The notes under the pieces: generated by a model
What the model was told of the DNA's origin: nothing
The model's input: the letters and a program-made list of their open reading frames with translations, nothing else
The model's database searches: none
Made by a program: the position numbers and the translations under genes
Part shown: positions 8,580 to 20,149 of the stretch, one piece after another
How the letters are laid out: each line of letters starts with the position of its first letter
Numbering within the stretch: position 1 is the first letter of the stretch
Assembly: GCA_041481445.1 (NCBI GenBank)
Contig: JBGPBV010000031.1
Coordinates: 1-56,713, forward strand
Source: AA29 sp041481445
GTDB lineage: Bacteria; Acidobacteriota; Vicinamibacteria; Fen-336
Direction: 5' to 3'
DNA: 56,713 nucleotides

Positions 8580-9970
8580 GGCACGAGGGGCGCGTCCTCG
8601 CCGTCCTCGGCGTGGTCCTCTGCGCCGCGTCCGCCGCCCGGCCCGCGCTGGGTCCGCGCTACGGCGGCGAGCTGCGGATCGCCGTGGCCGAGATGCCGGC
8701 CACCCTCGATCCGGCGGCGCCTCGGGGCACCGCGGAGCGACTGCTCGCCTTTCTCGTGCACGAGCCCGTCCTCGGCGTCGACGACGACGGGCGGCCGCGT
8801 CCGGGGCTGGCGCAGTCCTGGTCGAGCGCGGCCGACGGGCGCGAGTGGACGCTGCGGCTCGGCCCGGCCACGTTCCACGACGGCTCGCCGCTCGACAGCG
8901 CCGACGCCGCGCGGTCGCTGCGCCGGTTCCTGAGGACCGGGTCCACGGCGGCGGCCCACCTCGCGCGCACGCTCGAGGGTGGAGACGAGTTCCGGGGCGG
9001 CGGCACCGGCGCCCTGCCCGGCCTGGCCACTCCCGACGAGACGCGGATCGTGCTGCGCTTCCGCGCGCCGATGGCCCTTCCCCTCGCCGCGCTGGCCTCG
9101 CCGGCGGCGGCCGTGGTGAGCAGCCGCGGGGCCGGGGCGGGGCCGTTCGCGCCGACCACCCCGGTTTCCGCGCGCGGCCTGAGCGCGGTCGCCTTCGGCC
9201 GGCACGTGCGCGGCCGGCCCTTCGTGGACGTCGTTCGCCTCGTCGCCCCCGGCCCGGACCGCGGACCCGGAGACCCCGGCGGCGCGGACGTGAGCGCCTC
9301 CTCGCCGCCGCTTCCTCCGGCCGCCGGGACCCTGATGCTCGTCCTCGATCCCGGTGTGCCTGCGTTCGCCGACGGACGCACGCGCGCGCTGGTCGCGGCC
9401 TCCGTCGACCGCGCCCAGCTCGTCCGCCGCTTCCTTCCCGGCGGGGAGCCGGCCGACGTGCTCGTGTCGAGCCTGCTCCTGCCCCCCTGGCCGGCCGCCG
9501 CCAGCCCCGCGCCCGCGGGCCCCGCCTCCCTCTCCGGCCGCATCACCCTGCGCGTAGGGTCCGACGTGCCCGCCTCCGCCAGCCAGCGCGTGGTCGCGCA
9601 CCTCGCCGCGCTGGGGGCGGAGGTCCAGGCCACGGCGGTGCCGGCGGCGGTGGCCGCGACGGAGAGCGGGCAGGCGCGCCTCGTGCTCTGGTACCCCGAG
9701 GTGCCCGAGCCCGGACTCGCCCTCGAGGAGCTGGCGGCAATTGCGGACTCGCGCGAGGCGCGCGAGGCGCTCGCGGCCGCGGACCTCGAGCGCAACGCGG
9801 ACCGCCGGCGCGCGGGGCTGCTGCGGGCGGAAGAGGCGCTGCGCGCGAGCGACATCCTGGTCCCGCTGGCGCGTCTCCCGCTCCGGCTCGGCCCGCGGCC
9901 GGGGGTGCACGGGCTCCGGGCGACGGCGGCGGGTATCCTCGTCGTGGAGGACGCGTGGATCGAGCCGTGA
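8576..9970 (+). CDS. Extracellular solute-binding protein, family 5 (peptide/nickel type), without a transporter
   Basis: A 464-residue secreted protein of the SBP_bac_5 (DppA/OppA/NikA) family. After a signal peptide (about 1-22; no lipobox, so probably soluble) comes the family opening YGGELRIAVAEMPATLDPA, then AQSWSSAADGREWTLRLGPATFHDGSPLDSADAARSL, the usual lobe I signature. Lobe II is short and Ala/Pro-rich, so the protein is about 50-100 residues shorter than DppA. It starts at a GTG overlapping the previous stop (GTGA) and its own TGA overlaps the GTG of the kinase gene. No permease or ATPase gene is near; the context suggests ligand sensing for the kinase rather than uptake (inference). 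Confidence 0.85.
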   Translation: MRHEGRVLAVLGVVLCAASAARPALGPRYGGELRIAVAEMPATLDPAAPRGTAERLLAFLVHEPVLGVDDDGRPRPGLAQSWSSAADGREWTLRLGPATFHDGSPLDSADAARSLRRFLRTGSTAAAHLARTLEGGDEFRGGGTGALPGLATPDETRIVLRFRAPMALPLAALASPAAAVVSSRGAGAGPFAPTTPVSARGLSAVAFGRHVRGRPFVDVVRLVAPGPDRGPGDPGGADVSASSPPLPPAAGTLMLVLDPGVPAFADGRTRALVAASVDRAQLVRRFLPGGEPADVLVSSLLLPPWPAAASPAPAGPASLSGRITLRVGSDVPASASQRVVAHLAALGAEVQATAVPAAVAATESGQARLVLWYPEVPEPGLALEELAAIADSREAREALAAADLERNADRRRAGLLRAEEALRASDILVPLARLPLRLGPRPGVHGLRATAAGILVVEDAWIEP

Positions 9971-11718
9971 GCGCGGGCGACGAGAGCGGCCGGCGCGGAC
10001 ACGGCCTCCGCGCGCGCCTGCTGGTCGCCTTCGTCCTGGTGGCGGTTCCGCCGCTCCTGCTCTTCGCCGCCTTCGTGGTGGCCCTCGTCTCCGAGCGCCT
10101 GGAGAGGAGCGCGCGCCAACGCCTCGGCCAGGGTCTCGAGGCCGTGCGCACGCGGGTGGGCGCGCTGCGCCGCCAGGCGGACGCCGCCGTGACCGCCATC
10201 GCGGCCGGCGAGCTCCCCGCTCACGCCCCGTCCGAGGAGGAGGCGTCGCGCGCGGCCACCGTCCTGGGCGATCGGCACGGCCTGCCCCTGCTCGAGATCG
10301 TGGACGCCTCCGGCCGGGTCCTCTCCTCCCGGCAATGGCGGGCGGGGACGGGCCTGCCCGAGCGCGACCGCCAGGTGCCGGGCAGCCCCGAGCTGCGCTG
10401 GGAGACGGTCGAGGAGGGCTATGGGGCGACGGAGCGCCTGGCCGTGGTCGCGGTGAGGCCGGGGATGTGGGCGGGCGCGCCCGTCCTGGTGCGGGGCGGG
10501 TTCCCGATCGACGCCGCCCTCGTCACGGAGCTGTCCGACCTGATGGGGGCGGAGGTCGCGCTGCGCGACACGGCCCGGCGGCGCTGGGTCGCGCGGCCGG
10601 GCTCGCCGCTGGCCGGAAGCACCGAGCCGCCCCTGGACCCCGGCCGGGGCGAGGGAACCGTGGACCTCGCGGGCACCGAGTACCGCTGGGCGGCGGCCGC
10701 GCTCGGCCCCGCGGTCTGGGAGGTGGTGGCGGTGCCGCACACGCTGATGGCCGAGGTCACCGGCGGCCTGCGCCGCCTCACCCTCGCCGTCGCGCTGGCC
10801 GCGCTGCTGGCGGCGCTGGTCACCGCCCTCGTCCTGTCCGGCCGCATTGCCGGACCGGTGCGCGCGCTGGCCGCCCAGGCCCGTGGGGTGGCGGCGGGAG
10901 ACCTCGATCACGGCCGCGCCCTGGACGCCCCCGACGAGATCGGCGACCTCGCGCGGGCGTTCGCCTCGATGACCACCGAGCTCCGGACCTCGCGCGAGCG
11001 CCTCGTCCAGGCCGAGCGGGTGGCCGCCTGGCGCGAGATGGCCCGGCGCCTGGCCCACGAGCTGAAGAACCCGATCTTCCCCATCCAGCTCTCCATCGAG
11101 ACGCTGCGGCGCGCCCTCGACCAGGAGGGCGCCCAGGACGCCGCGCGGTTCCAGGCCCTGTTCCGCGAGTCGAGCGACACCATCCTCGACGAGCTGCGCT
11201 CGCTGCGGGCGATCGTCGAGGAGTTCAGCCAGTTCGCGCGCATGCCCCCGCCCCGGCTGGCCGCGGTGGACCTGGGCGAGGTCGTGGAGCGCGTCCTCGC
11301 CCTCTATCGCGCCCGCGCGGGGGCGGTCCGCATCGAGGCGTCGCTGGCCCCGGACCTGCCCCCCGTCTCCGCCGACCGGGACCTCATCGGCCGGGCCCTC
11401 GGCAACCTCGTCGCCAACGCGCTGGAGGCGATGCCGGACGGGGGCACGCTGTCCGTGCGGACGCGGCGGGCCGACGACGGCGTGGCCATCGAGGTCGCGG
11501 ACAGCGGGCCCGGCCTCACCGAGGAGCAGCGGACGAGGCTGTTCACGCCGTACTACACGACCAAGAAGGGGGGGACGGGGCTCGGCCTGGCCATCGTGCA
11601 GGGCATCGTCTCCGACCACGGGGGCCGGATCCAGGTCGAGAGCGCCCCCGGCCAGGGCACCAAGTTCGTCCTGGTGTTGCCCAGGACGGAGACGGCGATA
11701 ATGGCGGGCGAGCCATGA
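9967..11718 (+). CDS. NtrY-like membrane sensor histidine kinase
   Basis: A 583-residue two-component sensor. Transmembrane helix 1 is at about residues 17-41, a periplasmic sensor of about 230 residues (dCache/sCache-like, VLEIVDASGRVLSS) follows, then helix 2 at about 272-291 and a HAMP domain at about 291-345. The HisKA box WREMARRLAHELKNP carries the phospho-acceptor His364, with the NtrY-type continuation IFPIQLSIETLRRA. The ATPase domain has the N-box (NLVANALEAMPDGG), DSGPGL, FTPYYTTKKGGTGLGLAIV and a final GQGTKF. The GTG start at 9967 overlaps the binding-protein stop. Its partner is the NtrC-type regulator downstream. Confidence 0.93.
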   Translation: MSAGDESGRRGHGLRARLLVAFVLVAVPPLLLFAAFVVALVSERLERSARQRLGQGLEAVRTRVGALRRQADAAVTAIAAGELPAHAPSEEEASRAATVLGDRHGLPLLEIVDASGRVLSSRQWRAGTGLPERDRQVPGSPELRWETVEEGYGATERLAVVAVRPGMWAGAPVLVRGGFPIDAALVTELSDLMGAEVALRDTARRRWVARPGSPLAGSTEPPLDPGRGEGTVDLAGTEYRWAAAALGPAVWEVVAVPHTLMAEVTGGLRRLTLAVALAALLAALVTALVLSGRIAGPVRALAAQARGVAAGDLDHGRALDAPDEIGDLARAFASMTTELRTSRERLVQAERVAAWREMARRLAHELKNPIFPIQLSIETLRRALDQEGAQDAARFQALFRESSDTILDELRSLRAIVEEFSQFARMPPPRLAAVDLGEVVERVLALYRARAGAVRIEASLAPDLPPVSADRDLIGRALGNLVANALEAMPDGGTLSVRTRRADDGVAIEVADSGPGLTEEQRTRLFTPYYTTKKGGTGLGLAIVQGIVSDHGGRIQVESAPGQGTKFVLVLPRTETAIMAGEP

Positions 11719-11828
11719 CGCGAAATCCAGTGAGCTCGGCGCCACGCAGTGGCGGCGAGCGACGGGGGGTTTCAGGGGGGGAGCCGGAGCCCATCCGTAC
11801 GTGGCGCAGCGTTCCCCCCCTGAGATAA
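11717..11828. repeat. Family 1 hairpin repeat inserted between kinase and regulator genes
   Basis: An element of about 112 bp with a G6 run, TTTCA, a G7 run and, after a variable middle, CCCCCCCTGAGAT that can fold back on the G-runs. It aligns with 13209-13316 along its full length. It is flanked by AGCCAT at 11711-11716 and again at 11829-11834, which looks like a target-site duplication. It separates two genes that should be translationally coupled. Confidence 0.8.
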
Positions 11829-11832
11829 AGCC

Positions 11833-13208
<1,376 letters not shown>

Positions 13209-13212
<4 letters not shown>

Positions 13213-13316
13213 GCTCAGGGAGCGCGGCGCCGCGCAGCGGCGGCGCAGCGGTGGGGGGTTTCAGGGGGGGCCGCGAAGCCCCGACCCCGAAAGTGGGCGA
13301 GTGCCCCCCCTGAGAT
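13209..13316. repeat. Family 1 hairpin repeat after the regulator gene
   Basis: A near full-length homologue of 11717-11828: CGGCGCCGCGCAGCGG, then the G6-TTTCA-G7 core and CCCCCCCTGAGAT at the far end. It lies between convergent genes and could stop transcription from both sides as a GC hairpin. GAGTC at 13204-13208 and at 13317-13321 flanks it, a possible 5-bp duplication. The TAG stop of the regulator (13210-13212) falls just inside the element. Confidence 0.78.
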
Positions 13317-13319
13317 GAG

Positions 13320-13865
13320 TCAGAACAGCTTGGCCAGCTCCGGCCGCTTGAGGACCACCGAGCGCACGATCTCGAGCCAGCGGTCGCGCTCCTGCGGCGG
13401 CAGCGGCTCCGCCGGGATCCTCATCTCGGCGAGCAGCGTGTCCACGAGCTGGTCGATGGATCGCATGAAGAACTCGTCCGTGTCCCGGACGCCGTCCGCG
13501 GCCGGCGTGCCCGAGATCGGCACCTTGAAGAGCAGGTCGTAGGTCTTCATCCAGTGCGCGACGAAGCGCTCGTACGGCTTCTGGCGGCCGCAGGCCAGGG
13601 CCATGTAGGCGTAGTTGTCGAGCGCGCTGCGGTCGCAGACCACGACCTCGTGATAGGCGGCGGACCGGATCTCCTCCGCGACCTGGGTCATCAGGATCCA
13701 GGTCTGGGCCTCGAGCGAGGTCTTGCGGTTGATGGGCAGCGGGCTCAGCCGCGCCACCTCCTTGACCATGTCCACGTGCACGCCCTCGCGCTTGAGGACG
13801 GCGGCGAGGTCGTAGCACAGCGTGGTCTTGCCCACCCCGTGCGACCCGATGAAGGCGACCTTCAT
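13320..13865 (-). CDS. AAA_28/NadR-type P-loop ATPase or kinase
   Basis: A 181-residue P-loop protein. Walker A is GSHGVGKTT near residue 8. The protein resembles the AAA_28 group, which includes the kinase domain of NadR: VKEVARLSPLPINRKTSLEAQ, then VVVCDRSALDNYAYM, where the Asp/Arg/Ser pattern matches a nucleoside-kinase-like Walker B, and a helical C-terminal half with DTDEFFMRSIDQLV. The substrate is unknown. The ATG at 13865 is chosen because the sequence after it starts directly with the first strand (MKVAFIGSHG); an upstream extension to 13910 would consist of repeat sequence. No partner gene is evident; it is convergent with the regulator gene. Confidence 0.85.
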   Translation of the reverse strand: MKVAFIGSHGVGKTTLCYDLAAVLKREGVHVDMVKEVARLSPLPINRKTSLEAQTWILMTQVAEEIRSAAYHEVVVCDRSALDNYAYMALACGRQKPYERFVAHWMKTYDLLFKVPISGTPAADGVRDTDEFFMRSIDQLVDTLLAEMRIPAEPLPPQERDRWLEIVRSVVLKRPELAKLF

Positions 13866-13960
13866 TGCGTAGGGAGGGGTGCTCCGTCGCACCCCTCCCT
13901 CAGGACCCACCCCCGCCGCTCCGGCGAAGTGAATTCGCCTGCGCGGCGGTCCTCCGTCCT
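13866..13960. repeat. Family 1 hairpin repeat upstream of the P-loop ATPase
   Basis: AGGGAGGGGTG (13871-13881) pairs with CACCCCTCCCT (13890-13900), giving a perfect 11-bp stem. It is followed by CCCCC and a second small palindrome around GCGAAGTGAATTCGC, the same order of parts as at 1-174 and 54826-54910. It fills the gap between the OPT transporter stop and the ATPase start. Confidence 0.75.
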
Positions 13961-13962
13961 CG

Positions 13963-16083
13963 TCATGAGTGGGAGCCGAGCTGGTCGGGGGCGGAGCGGG
14001 CCGCGCGGTAGAGCAGCCAGCAGAGGAACACGAACGTGATCAGCCCCAGGATGGATCCCTCCGCCCAGCCGGCGGGCAGGACCTTCGGCCCGAGGGCCAG
14101 CCACTCGCGCAAGGCCTTGAACTTGTCGGGGGCGAGGCCCGCGTAGGCCAGACCCAGGATCGAGCCCCCCGCGATCAGTCCCGAGCCGTAGAGGACGCCG
14201 GGCCCGGCATCGGACTCCGCGGCCGAGCCGCGCTCGCGGTCGATGAGCGCCCTGACCAGGCCGCCGGCGAAGACGGGGGTGGTGCTCTCGAGGGGCAGGT
14301 AGACCCCGACCGCGAAAGCCAGCGCGGGCACGCCGACCACCTCCAGGAGGGCGGAGATGAACACGCCGATGAGCACGAGCCCCCACGGCAACTGGCGCGT
14401 GAGGATGCCCTCGATGACGAGGCTCATCAGGCGGGCCTGGGGGGCGGCGATCTTGTCGGAGCCGATGCCCTCCTGGACCTGATGGTGGACGTGGCCGCCG
14501 TCATCGACCAGATAGGTGCCGTTGGGCACGACGGGGTCGCCGTGGACGCGCCGGACGTGGTAGCTCACGCCGTCGGGGGCCGACATCGTCTGGCCGCTGC
14601 CGTCGTCCGGGAGCGTGGCCGCGATGGCGACCGGCTTGACCGTCGTGAAGCTCCGGTTCAGGAAGATGACGGTCCAGCCCACCACGAAGACCGTGGTCAG
14701 CACGCCGATGATCATGGCGACCTGCTGCTTCCACGGCGTGGCCCCGACCAGGTACCCGGTCTTGAGGTCCTGGCTGGTGGTCCCGGCGTTGCTGGCCGCG
14801 ATGCACACGACCGCCCCCACCGAGAGCGCCATCGCCGTGTACCCATGGCCCGTCCAACCCAGCACCAGGAACAGGCCGCAGGTCCCCATGAGGGTGGCGA
14901 TGGCCATGCCGCTGATGGGACACGAGGAGGAGCCCAGCTCGCCGGTGATCCGAGAGGCGACCACCGCGAAGAAGAACCCGAACAGGATGATCAGAACCGC
15001 GGTCAGCAGGTTGACCTGGAGCTGGGGCACCAGGGTCATGGCCAGGGCCAGCACTCCCGAGCCCCCGAGCACCACCGTGATCGGGATGTCCCGTTCCGTG
15101 CGGTGCCCTCCCTCCGCGGCGTCCCCGCGCATGGCCTTGAGGTCACGGAAGGAGGCGCGGAAGGAATCGATGATGGTCGGCATGGCCCGCGTGAGGTTGA
15201 TGATCCCCCCCGCGGCCACCGCGCCCGCCCCGATGTAGCGGATGTAGTTCGACCAGATGTCATCGATCTCCATGCTGCCGATCAGCCCGGTGGCGGGATA
15301 CAGAGCGGTGGGCCGGCCCTCTCCGAACAGGCCGATGGCGGGGATCAGGACCAGCGACGAGAGCAAGCCTCCTCCGACCATCAGGGCGGATGAGCGGTAC
15401 CCGATGATGTAGCCGACGCCGAGGAGCGCGGGGTCGGTGTCGAGCCGGACGCGCGCCGTGCGGTGATAGAACCCCAGCACGCGCTCCGGAAACTCGTTCC
15501 AGAACCCCAGGATCAGGTTGAAGAGCTTGTAGAGGGCGCCCGCGAAGAGGCCGCTGAAGATGATCCCGGCCTGGGTGCCCCCCTTCTCTCCCGCGATCAG
15601 CACCTCCGCGCAGGCCGTTCCCTCGGGGTAGGTCAGGACCCCGTGCTCCTTCACGATGAGGTACCGGCGCAGCGGGATCATCAGCAGGACGCCGAGGATT
15701 CCGCCCATCAGGGCCAGGACCATCGTGCGCGTCCAGTCAAGGTCGAAGCCCAGGAAGATCAGGGCGGGGATGGTGAAGATCACGCCTCCGGCGATGGACT
15801 CCCCGGCCGAGCCCGCGGTCTGGACGATGTTGTTCTCGAGGATGGAGGCCTGGGAGCCGAGGATGCGGGACAGGTGCCGGAACACGGTGATGGAGACGAC
15901 GGCGATCGGGATCGAGGCGGAGACGGTGAGGCCGACGCGCAGGCCGAGGTAGACGGAGGAGGCCCCGAAGACGAGTCCGAGGAGCGAGCCCAGGACGAGG
16001 GCGCGGAAGGTGAGCTCGGCCAGGCTCTCCTGGTCCGCGACGTAGGGTCGGAACTCGGGGGTGACGGCAGGCTCGGCAGCCAC
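13963..16083 (-). CDS. OPT-family oligopeptide/metal-chelate transporter
   Basis: A 706-residue inner-membrane transporter of the OPT family, which moves small peptides or metal-chelate complexes by proton symport. Around 14-16 hydrophobic helices are visible from residue 25 on. Family motifs include VFGASSVYLGLRVGLTVSASIP, the loop LTYPEGTACAEVL, and AASNAGTTSQDLKTGYLVGATPWKQQ. An extramembrane insert of about 70 residues (near 515-585, DGVSYHVRRVHGDPVVPNGTYLVDDG) sits between helices. Starts at GTG 16083, divergent from the ferredoxin-like gene by 31 bp. No peptidase or siderophore genes adjoin it, so the substrate is open. Confidence 0.94.
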   Translation of the reverse strand: MAAEPAVTPEFRPYVADQESLAELTFRALVLGSLLGLVFGASSVYLGLRVGLTVSASIPIAVVSITVFRHLSRILGSQASILENNIVQTAGSAGESIAGGVIFTIPALIFLGFDLDWTRTMVLALMGGILGVLLMIPLRRYLIVKEHGVLTYPEGTACAEVLIAGEKGGTQAGIIFSGLFAGALYKLFNLILGFWNEFPERVLGFYHRTARVRLDTDPALLGVGYIIGYRSSALMVGGGLLSSLVLIPAIGLFGEGRPTALYPATGLIGSMEIDDIWSNYIRYIGAGAVAAGGIINLTRAMPTIIDSFRASFRDLKAMRGDAAEGGHRTERDIPITVVLGGSGVLALAMTLVPQLQVNLLTAVLIILFGFFFAVVASRITGELGSSSCPISGMAIATLMGTCGLFLVLGWTGHGYTAMALSVGAVVCIAASNAGTTSQDLKTGYLVGATPWKQQVAMIIGVLTTVFVVGWTVIFLNRSFTTVKPVAIAATLPDDGSGQTMSAPDGVSYHVRRVHGDPVVPNGTYLVDDGGHVHHQVQEGIGSDKIAAPQARLMSLVIEGILTRQLPWGLVLIGVFISALLEVVGVPALAFAVGVYLPLESTTPVFAGGLVRALIDRERGSAAESDAGPGVLYGSGLIAGGSILGLAYAGLAPDKFKALREWLALGPKVLPAGWAEGSILGLITFVFLCWLLYRAARSAPDQLGSHS

Positions 16084-16092
16084 TGTCCCCGG

Positions 16093-16106
16093 ATTCTATA
16101 ATCCCA
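16093..16106. promoter_or_regulatory. Probable bidirectional -10 region between OPT transporter and ferredoxin-like gene
   Basis: TATAAT at 16097-16102 is a perfect plus-strand -10 box, 12 bases before the GTG at 16115. On the other strand the same island reads ATTATAGAAT, 10-20 bases before the OPT start. This is the only AT-rich stretch in the 31-bp gap, so it probably serves both genes with very short or no leaders. No clear -35 is seen. Confidence 0.5.
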
Positions 16107-16114
16107 GCGAGCCC

Positions 16115-16417
16115 GTGTCCGACATCTACGAGCCGTACGAGAAGCTGATCACGATCGAGGTCCTGGGCCGGAGGTTCGAGGTCCCGGAGAACAACCTCCT
16201 CCTGCGCCAGATGGCCTACGTGGCCGCCGACATCGCCTGGGGCCGCTACTGCTGGAACGGGGAGTGCCGCTACTGCGAGATCCACTACCGCCGCGACGAG
16301 GGACCCGAGCTGTCCGCCCTGGCCTGCCGCATCAAGGGCGTCGAGGGCATGCGCATCACCAAGCTGGCTCCGGAAGTCCGCTACAACCTCGCGGACGCCT
16401 TGACCCCGCGGGGCTGA
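16115..16417 (+). CDS. Small ferredoxin-like protein with CX4CX2C...C cluster motif
   Basis: A 100-residue protein with four cysteines spaced as in plant-type [2Fe-2S] ferredoxins: Cys46, Cys51, Cys54 and Cys71 (CX4CX2CX16C, in CWNGECRYC and ALAC). The opening KLITIEVLGRRFEVPENNLLLRQM fits the beta-grasp start of the Fer2 fold. The gap before the last cysteine is shorter than in classical ferredoxins. It could carry electrons or be a stray domain of a larger oxidoreductase family; no partner enzyme is adjacent. The GTG at 16115 is chosen because the TATAAT box lies just before it; an in-frame start further upstream would run into the divergent transporter gene. Confidence 0.75.
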   Translation: MSDIYEPYEKLITIEVLGRRFEVPENNLLLRQMAYVAADIAWGRYCWNGECRYCEIHYRRDEGPELSALACRIKGVEGMRITKLAPEVRYNLADALTPRG

Positions 16418-16424
16418 CCGGCCT

Positions 16425-17297
16425 TCACCCCTTGAGCCGGCTCCTGACCTGCCGCGCCGTCGTCATGAGGCTGTTCCGCGTCATTTCCAGGCGGCGGGTG
16501 GCGAACCCCGAGGCGTCGCGCTCCGCCAGCGACTCCTGCGCGCGCGTGATGAGCTTGCGGCAGGTCTGGAGCAGGATGTCGTCCGCCTTGCCCGCCGCCT
16601 TGAGGCTCTGCAGGTCGTCCTCGATCTCGCGGATCGTCTTCTCGATCTGCACGACCGATTCCGCCAGCTCGGCGTCCTCGTCGACCTCGGTCACCACGGC
16701 GTCCACCGGCCCCGGAGCGGGGGCGGCCGCCGGCGCCGGGACCGCGGTGGCGCGCTCCATCTTGAGCTCGGTCCAGGCCCGCGAGAACAGGAACGGGAAG
16801 ACGATGTTGGCCTCCTCGAACTCCTTCTTCACCACCTCGCTCTTGGTGATGTAGTACTCGCGGATCAGGCACTTGATCCGCATGACCTCGCGCTGCTCGG
16901 TCTCCTCGATGACGCGGCGCGCCTCCGCGGCCAGGTCCGCGATCCTCGACTTGATGAACGCGTTGTGCGCGTGGGTGCGGATGTCCGGGTAATCGTGGTC
17001 GCGGCCGTGGACGATCCGCGCGTTCGCCTCGCCGTAGTTCGCGTACACGATCACGTTCACCCGCCGCACCTCGCTCTCCGAGGCCCGATCGACCACGGGG
17101 CCGCGGTCTTCGATCTGGATGTGGTAGAGCGTCCCGGCGGCGGACGTGTAGTTCTGATTGGCGCCGCCAACCTGGCAGAGCTTGCGGTCCAGGAGCCCGC
17201 TCGAGCCCTCCCGCGGCGGACCCGACGGGCTGCCGGGAGGGTCAGGCGCCGTATTCAGACACTCCTCCGTGGCGGTGATTGTAGCAGAACGACCCAC
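16425..17297 (-). CDS. Conserved-looking protein of unknown function with coiled-coil C-terminus
   Basis: I do not recognise this protein (up to 290 residues). It has a middle segment beginning HIQIEDRGPVVDRASESEVRRVNVIVYANYGEAN, then a charged helical stretch (DLAAEARRVIEETEQREVMRIKCLIREYYITKSE), an Ala/Pro linker near residue 190 and a heptad-like C-terminal coiled coil. There are no signal peptide or membrane helices, so it is probably cytoplasmic. The start is uncertain: TACAAT followed by GGAGGAG lies inside the first 13 codons, so translation may begin at CTG 17258 or later rather than at GTG 17297. It ends 8 bp from the convergent ferredoxin-like gene and is divergent from dnaK. Confidence 0.7.
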   Translation of the reverse strand: MGRSATITATEECLNTAPDPPGSPSGPPREGSSGLLDRKLCQVGGANQNYTSAAGTLYHIQIEDRGPVVDRASESEVRRVNVIVYANYGEANARIVHGRDHDYPDIRTHAHNAFIKSRIADLAAEARRVIEETEQREVMRIKCLIREYYITKSEVVKKEFEEANIVFPFLFSRAWTELKMERATAVPAPAAAPAPGPVDAVVTEVDEDAELAESVVQIEKTIREIEDDLQSLKAAGKADDILLQTCRKLITRAQESLAERDASGFATRRLEMTRNSLMTTARQVRSRLKG

Positions 17298-17356
17298 CCG
17301 ATGGACAAGCCATTCAGGCGATGAGGTTTACTCGCCTGATCGATCCCTAATATCAG

Positions 17357-17413
17357 TTGAGTGTATTGGACTAAGATTTAATGCTTGACAAACGCTAATG
17401 GGACGCGTATATT
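17357..17413 (+). promoter_or_regulatory. dnaK promoter (sigma-70 type) with an upstream inverted-repeat element
   Basis: TTGACA (17385-17390) and TATATT (17408-17413) are separated by exactly 17 bases, an almost perfect housekeeping promoter, 36 bases before the dnaK ATG. Upstream, TTGAGT (17357-17362), 7 bases, then ACTAAG (17370-17375) forms an imperfect inverted repeat like the HAIR operator (CTTGAGT-N7-ACTCAAG) bound by HspR. No CIRCE element is present. The promoter call is strong; the operator call is weak. Confidence 0.75.
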
Positions 17414-17449
17414 TCGGGCTGGACAACCGGTCCAAGGGGAGGCGTAAGC

Positions 17450-19366
<1,917 letters not shown>

Positions 19367-19417
19367 CGCGAGAAACGCGCGTCGAGGACAGACGCGGTGG
19401 AACGAGCGGCTCTCTTT

Positions 19418-19468
19418 GACTTCCCCTCCCCCCGACGTGGGGGAGGGATAGGGAGGGGGGGTCGATGA
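19418..19468. repeat. Family 2 inverted-repeat element, copy 2
   Basis: The opposite-orientation copy of the element at 4768-4818 (50 of 51 identical). It sits in the 139-bp gap between dnaK and hsp20, where its hairpin could attenuate or stop dnaK transcripts. There is no T-run after the stem. Confidence 0.85.
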
Positions 19469-19505
19469 TCGAACCAAACCAAACACAGGAGAACAGGAGG
19501 CAATC

Positions 19506-19961
19506 ATGGCCGTTGTACGTTGGGAGCCATTCCGTGACCTGCTGACGCTGCAGGATCGGATGAACCGGATGTTCCACGAGTCGTACCAGGGACGCGGCGC
19601 GTCCGAGGACGACTGGGCACTGGGCGGGTCGTGGGCGCCCGCCGTTGACATCTACGAGCACGAGGGCGACATCGTGCTGACGGCGGAGCTGCCCGGGGTC
19701 GACCCCAAGGACGTCGACATCCTCGTCGAGAACAACGTCCTCACCCTGCGCGGCGAGCGGAAGTGGAGCGACGAGGTCAAGCGCGAGAGCTACCGCCGCG
19801 TGGAGCGCTCGTACGGCAGCTTCACCCGCTCGTTCACGCTGCCGGGGGTCGTCGACACCGAGAAGATCAAGGCCGACTTCCACGACGGGATGCTGAAGCT
19901 GGTGCTCCCGACGAAGGCAGAGGCCAAGCCCCGGCAGATCTCCATCAACGTGGCCCGGTGA
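19506..19961 (+). CDS. Small heat shock protein, Hsp20/alpha-crystallin family
   Basis: A 151-residue holdase chaperone. The alpha-crystallin domain spans about residues 42-135: AVDIYEHEGDIVLTAELPGVDPKDVDILVENNVLTLRGERK, the SYGSFTRSFTLPGVVD strand pair, and the A-x-x-x-n-G-x-L signature seen as KADFHDGMLKLVLP. The C-terminal ISINV acts as the I-x-I anchor motif. AACAGGAGG precedes the ATG at good spacing. Its TGA overlaps a GTG that opens an extended reading of groES (19958), so the two may be translationally coupled. Confidence 0.95.
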   Translation: MAVVRWEPFRDLLTLQDRMNRMFHESYQGRGASEDDWALGGSWAPAVDIYEHEGDIVLTAELPGVDPKDVDILVENNVLTLRGERKWSDEVKRESYRRVERSYGSFTRSFTLPGVVDTEKIKADFHDGMLKLVLPTKAEAKPRQISINVAR

Positions 19962-20149
19962 AGGGCGCGAAGAAGCCGGGCAAGGCACCGGCGGGCGGCG
20001 CGAAGGGCGCCGCCCGCATCGCGCCCTCCCGCTCGAAGTCTCCCGATCTCCGGGGGGCCGCCCGCGGGACGGCACGACCCTCCGCGGCACCCGCGCCCAA
20101 GCCGGGGCGCGCCGCCGCCACATCGTCCGGCGCTGGAACGAGGCAAGGC

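Noticed and set aside
8576..9970. Component of a dipeptide ABC importer
   Set aside because: No permease or ATPase gene is adjacent and both borders overlap genes of a signalling operon.
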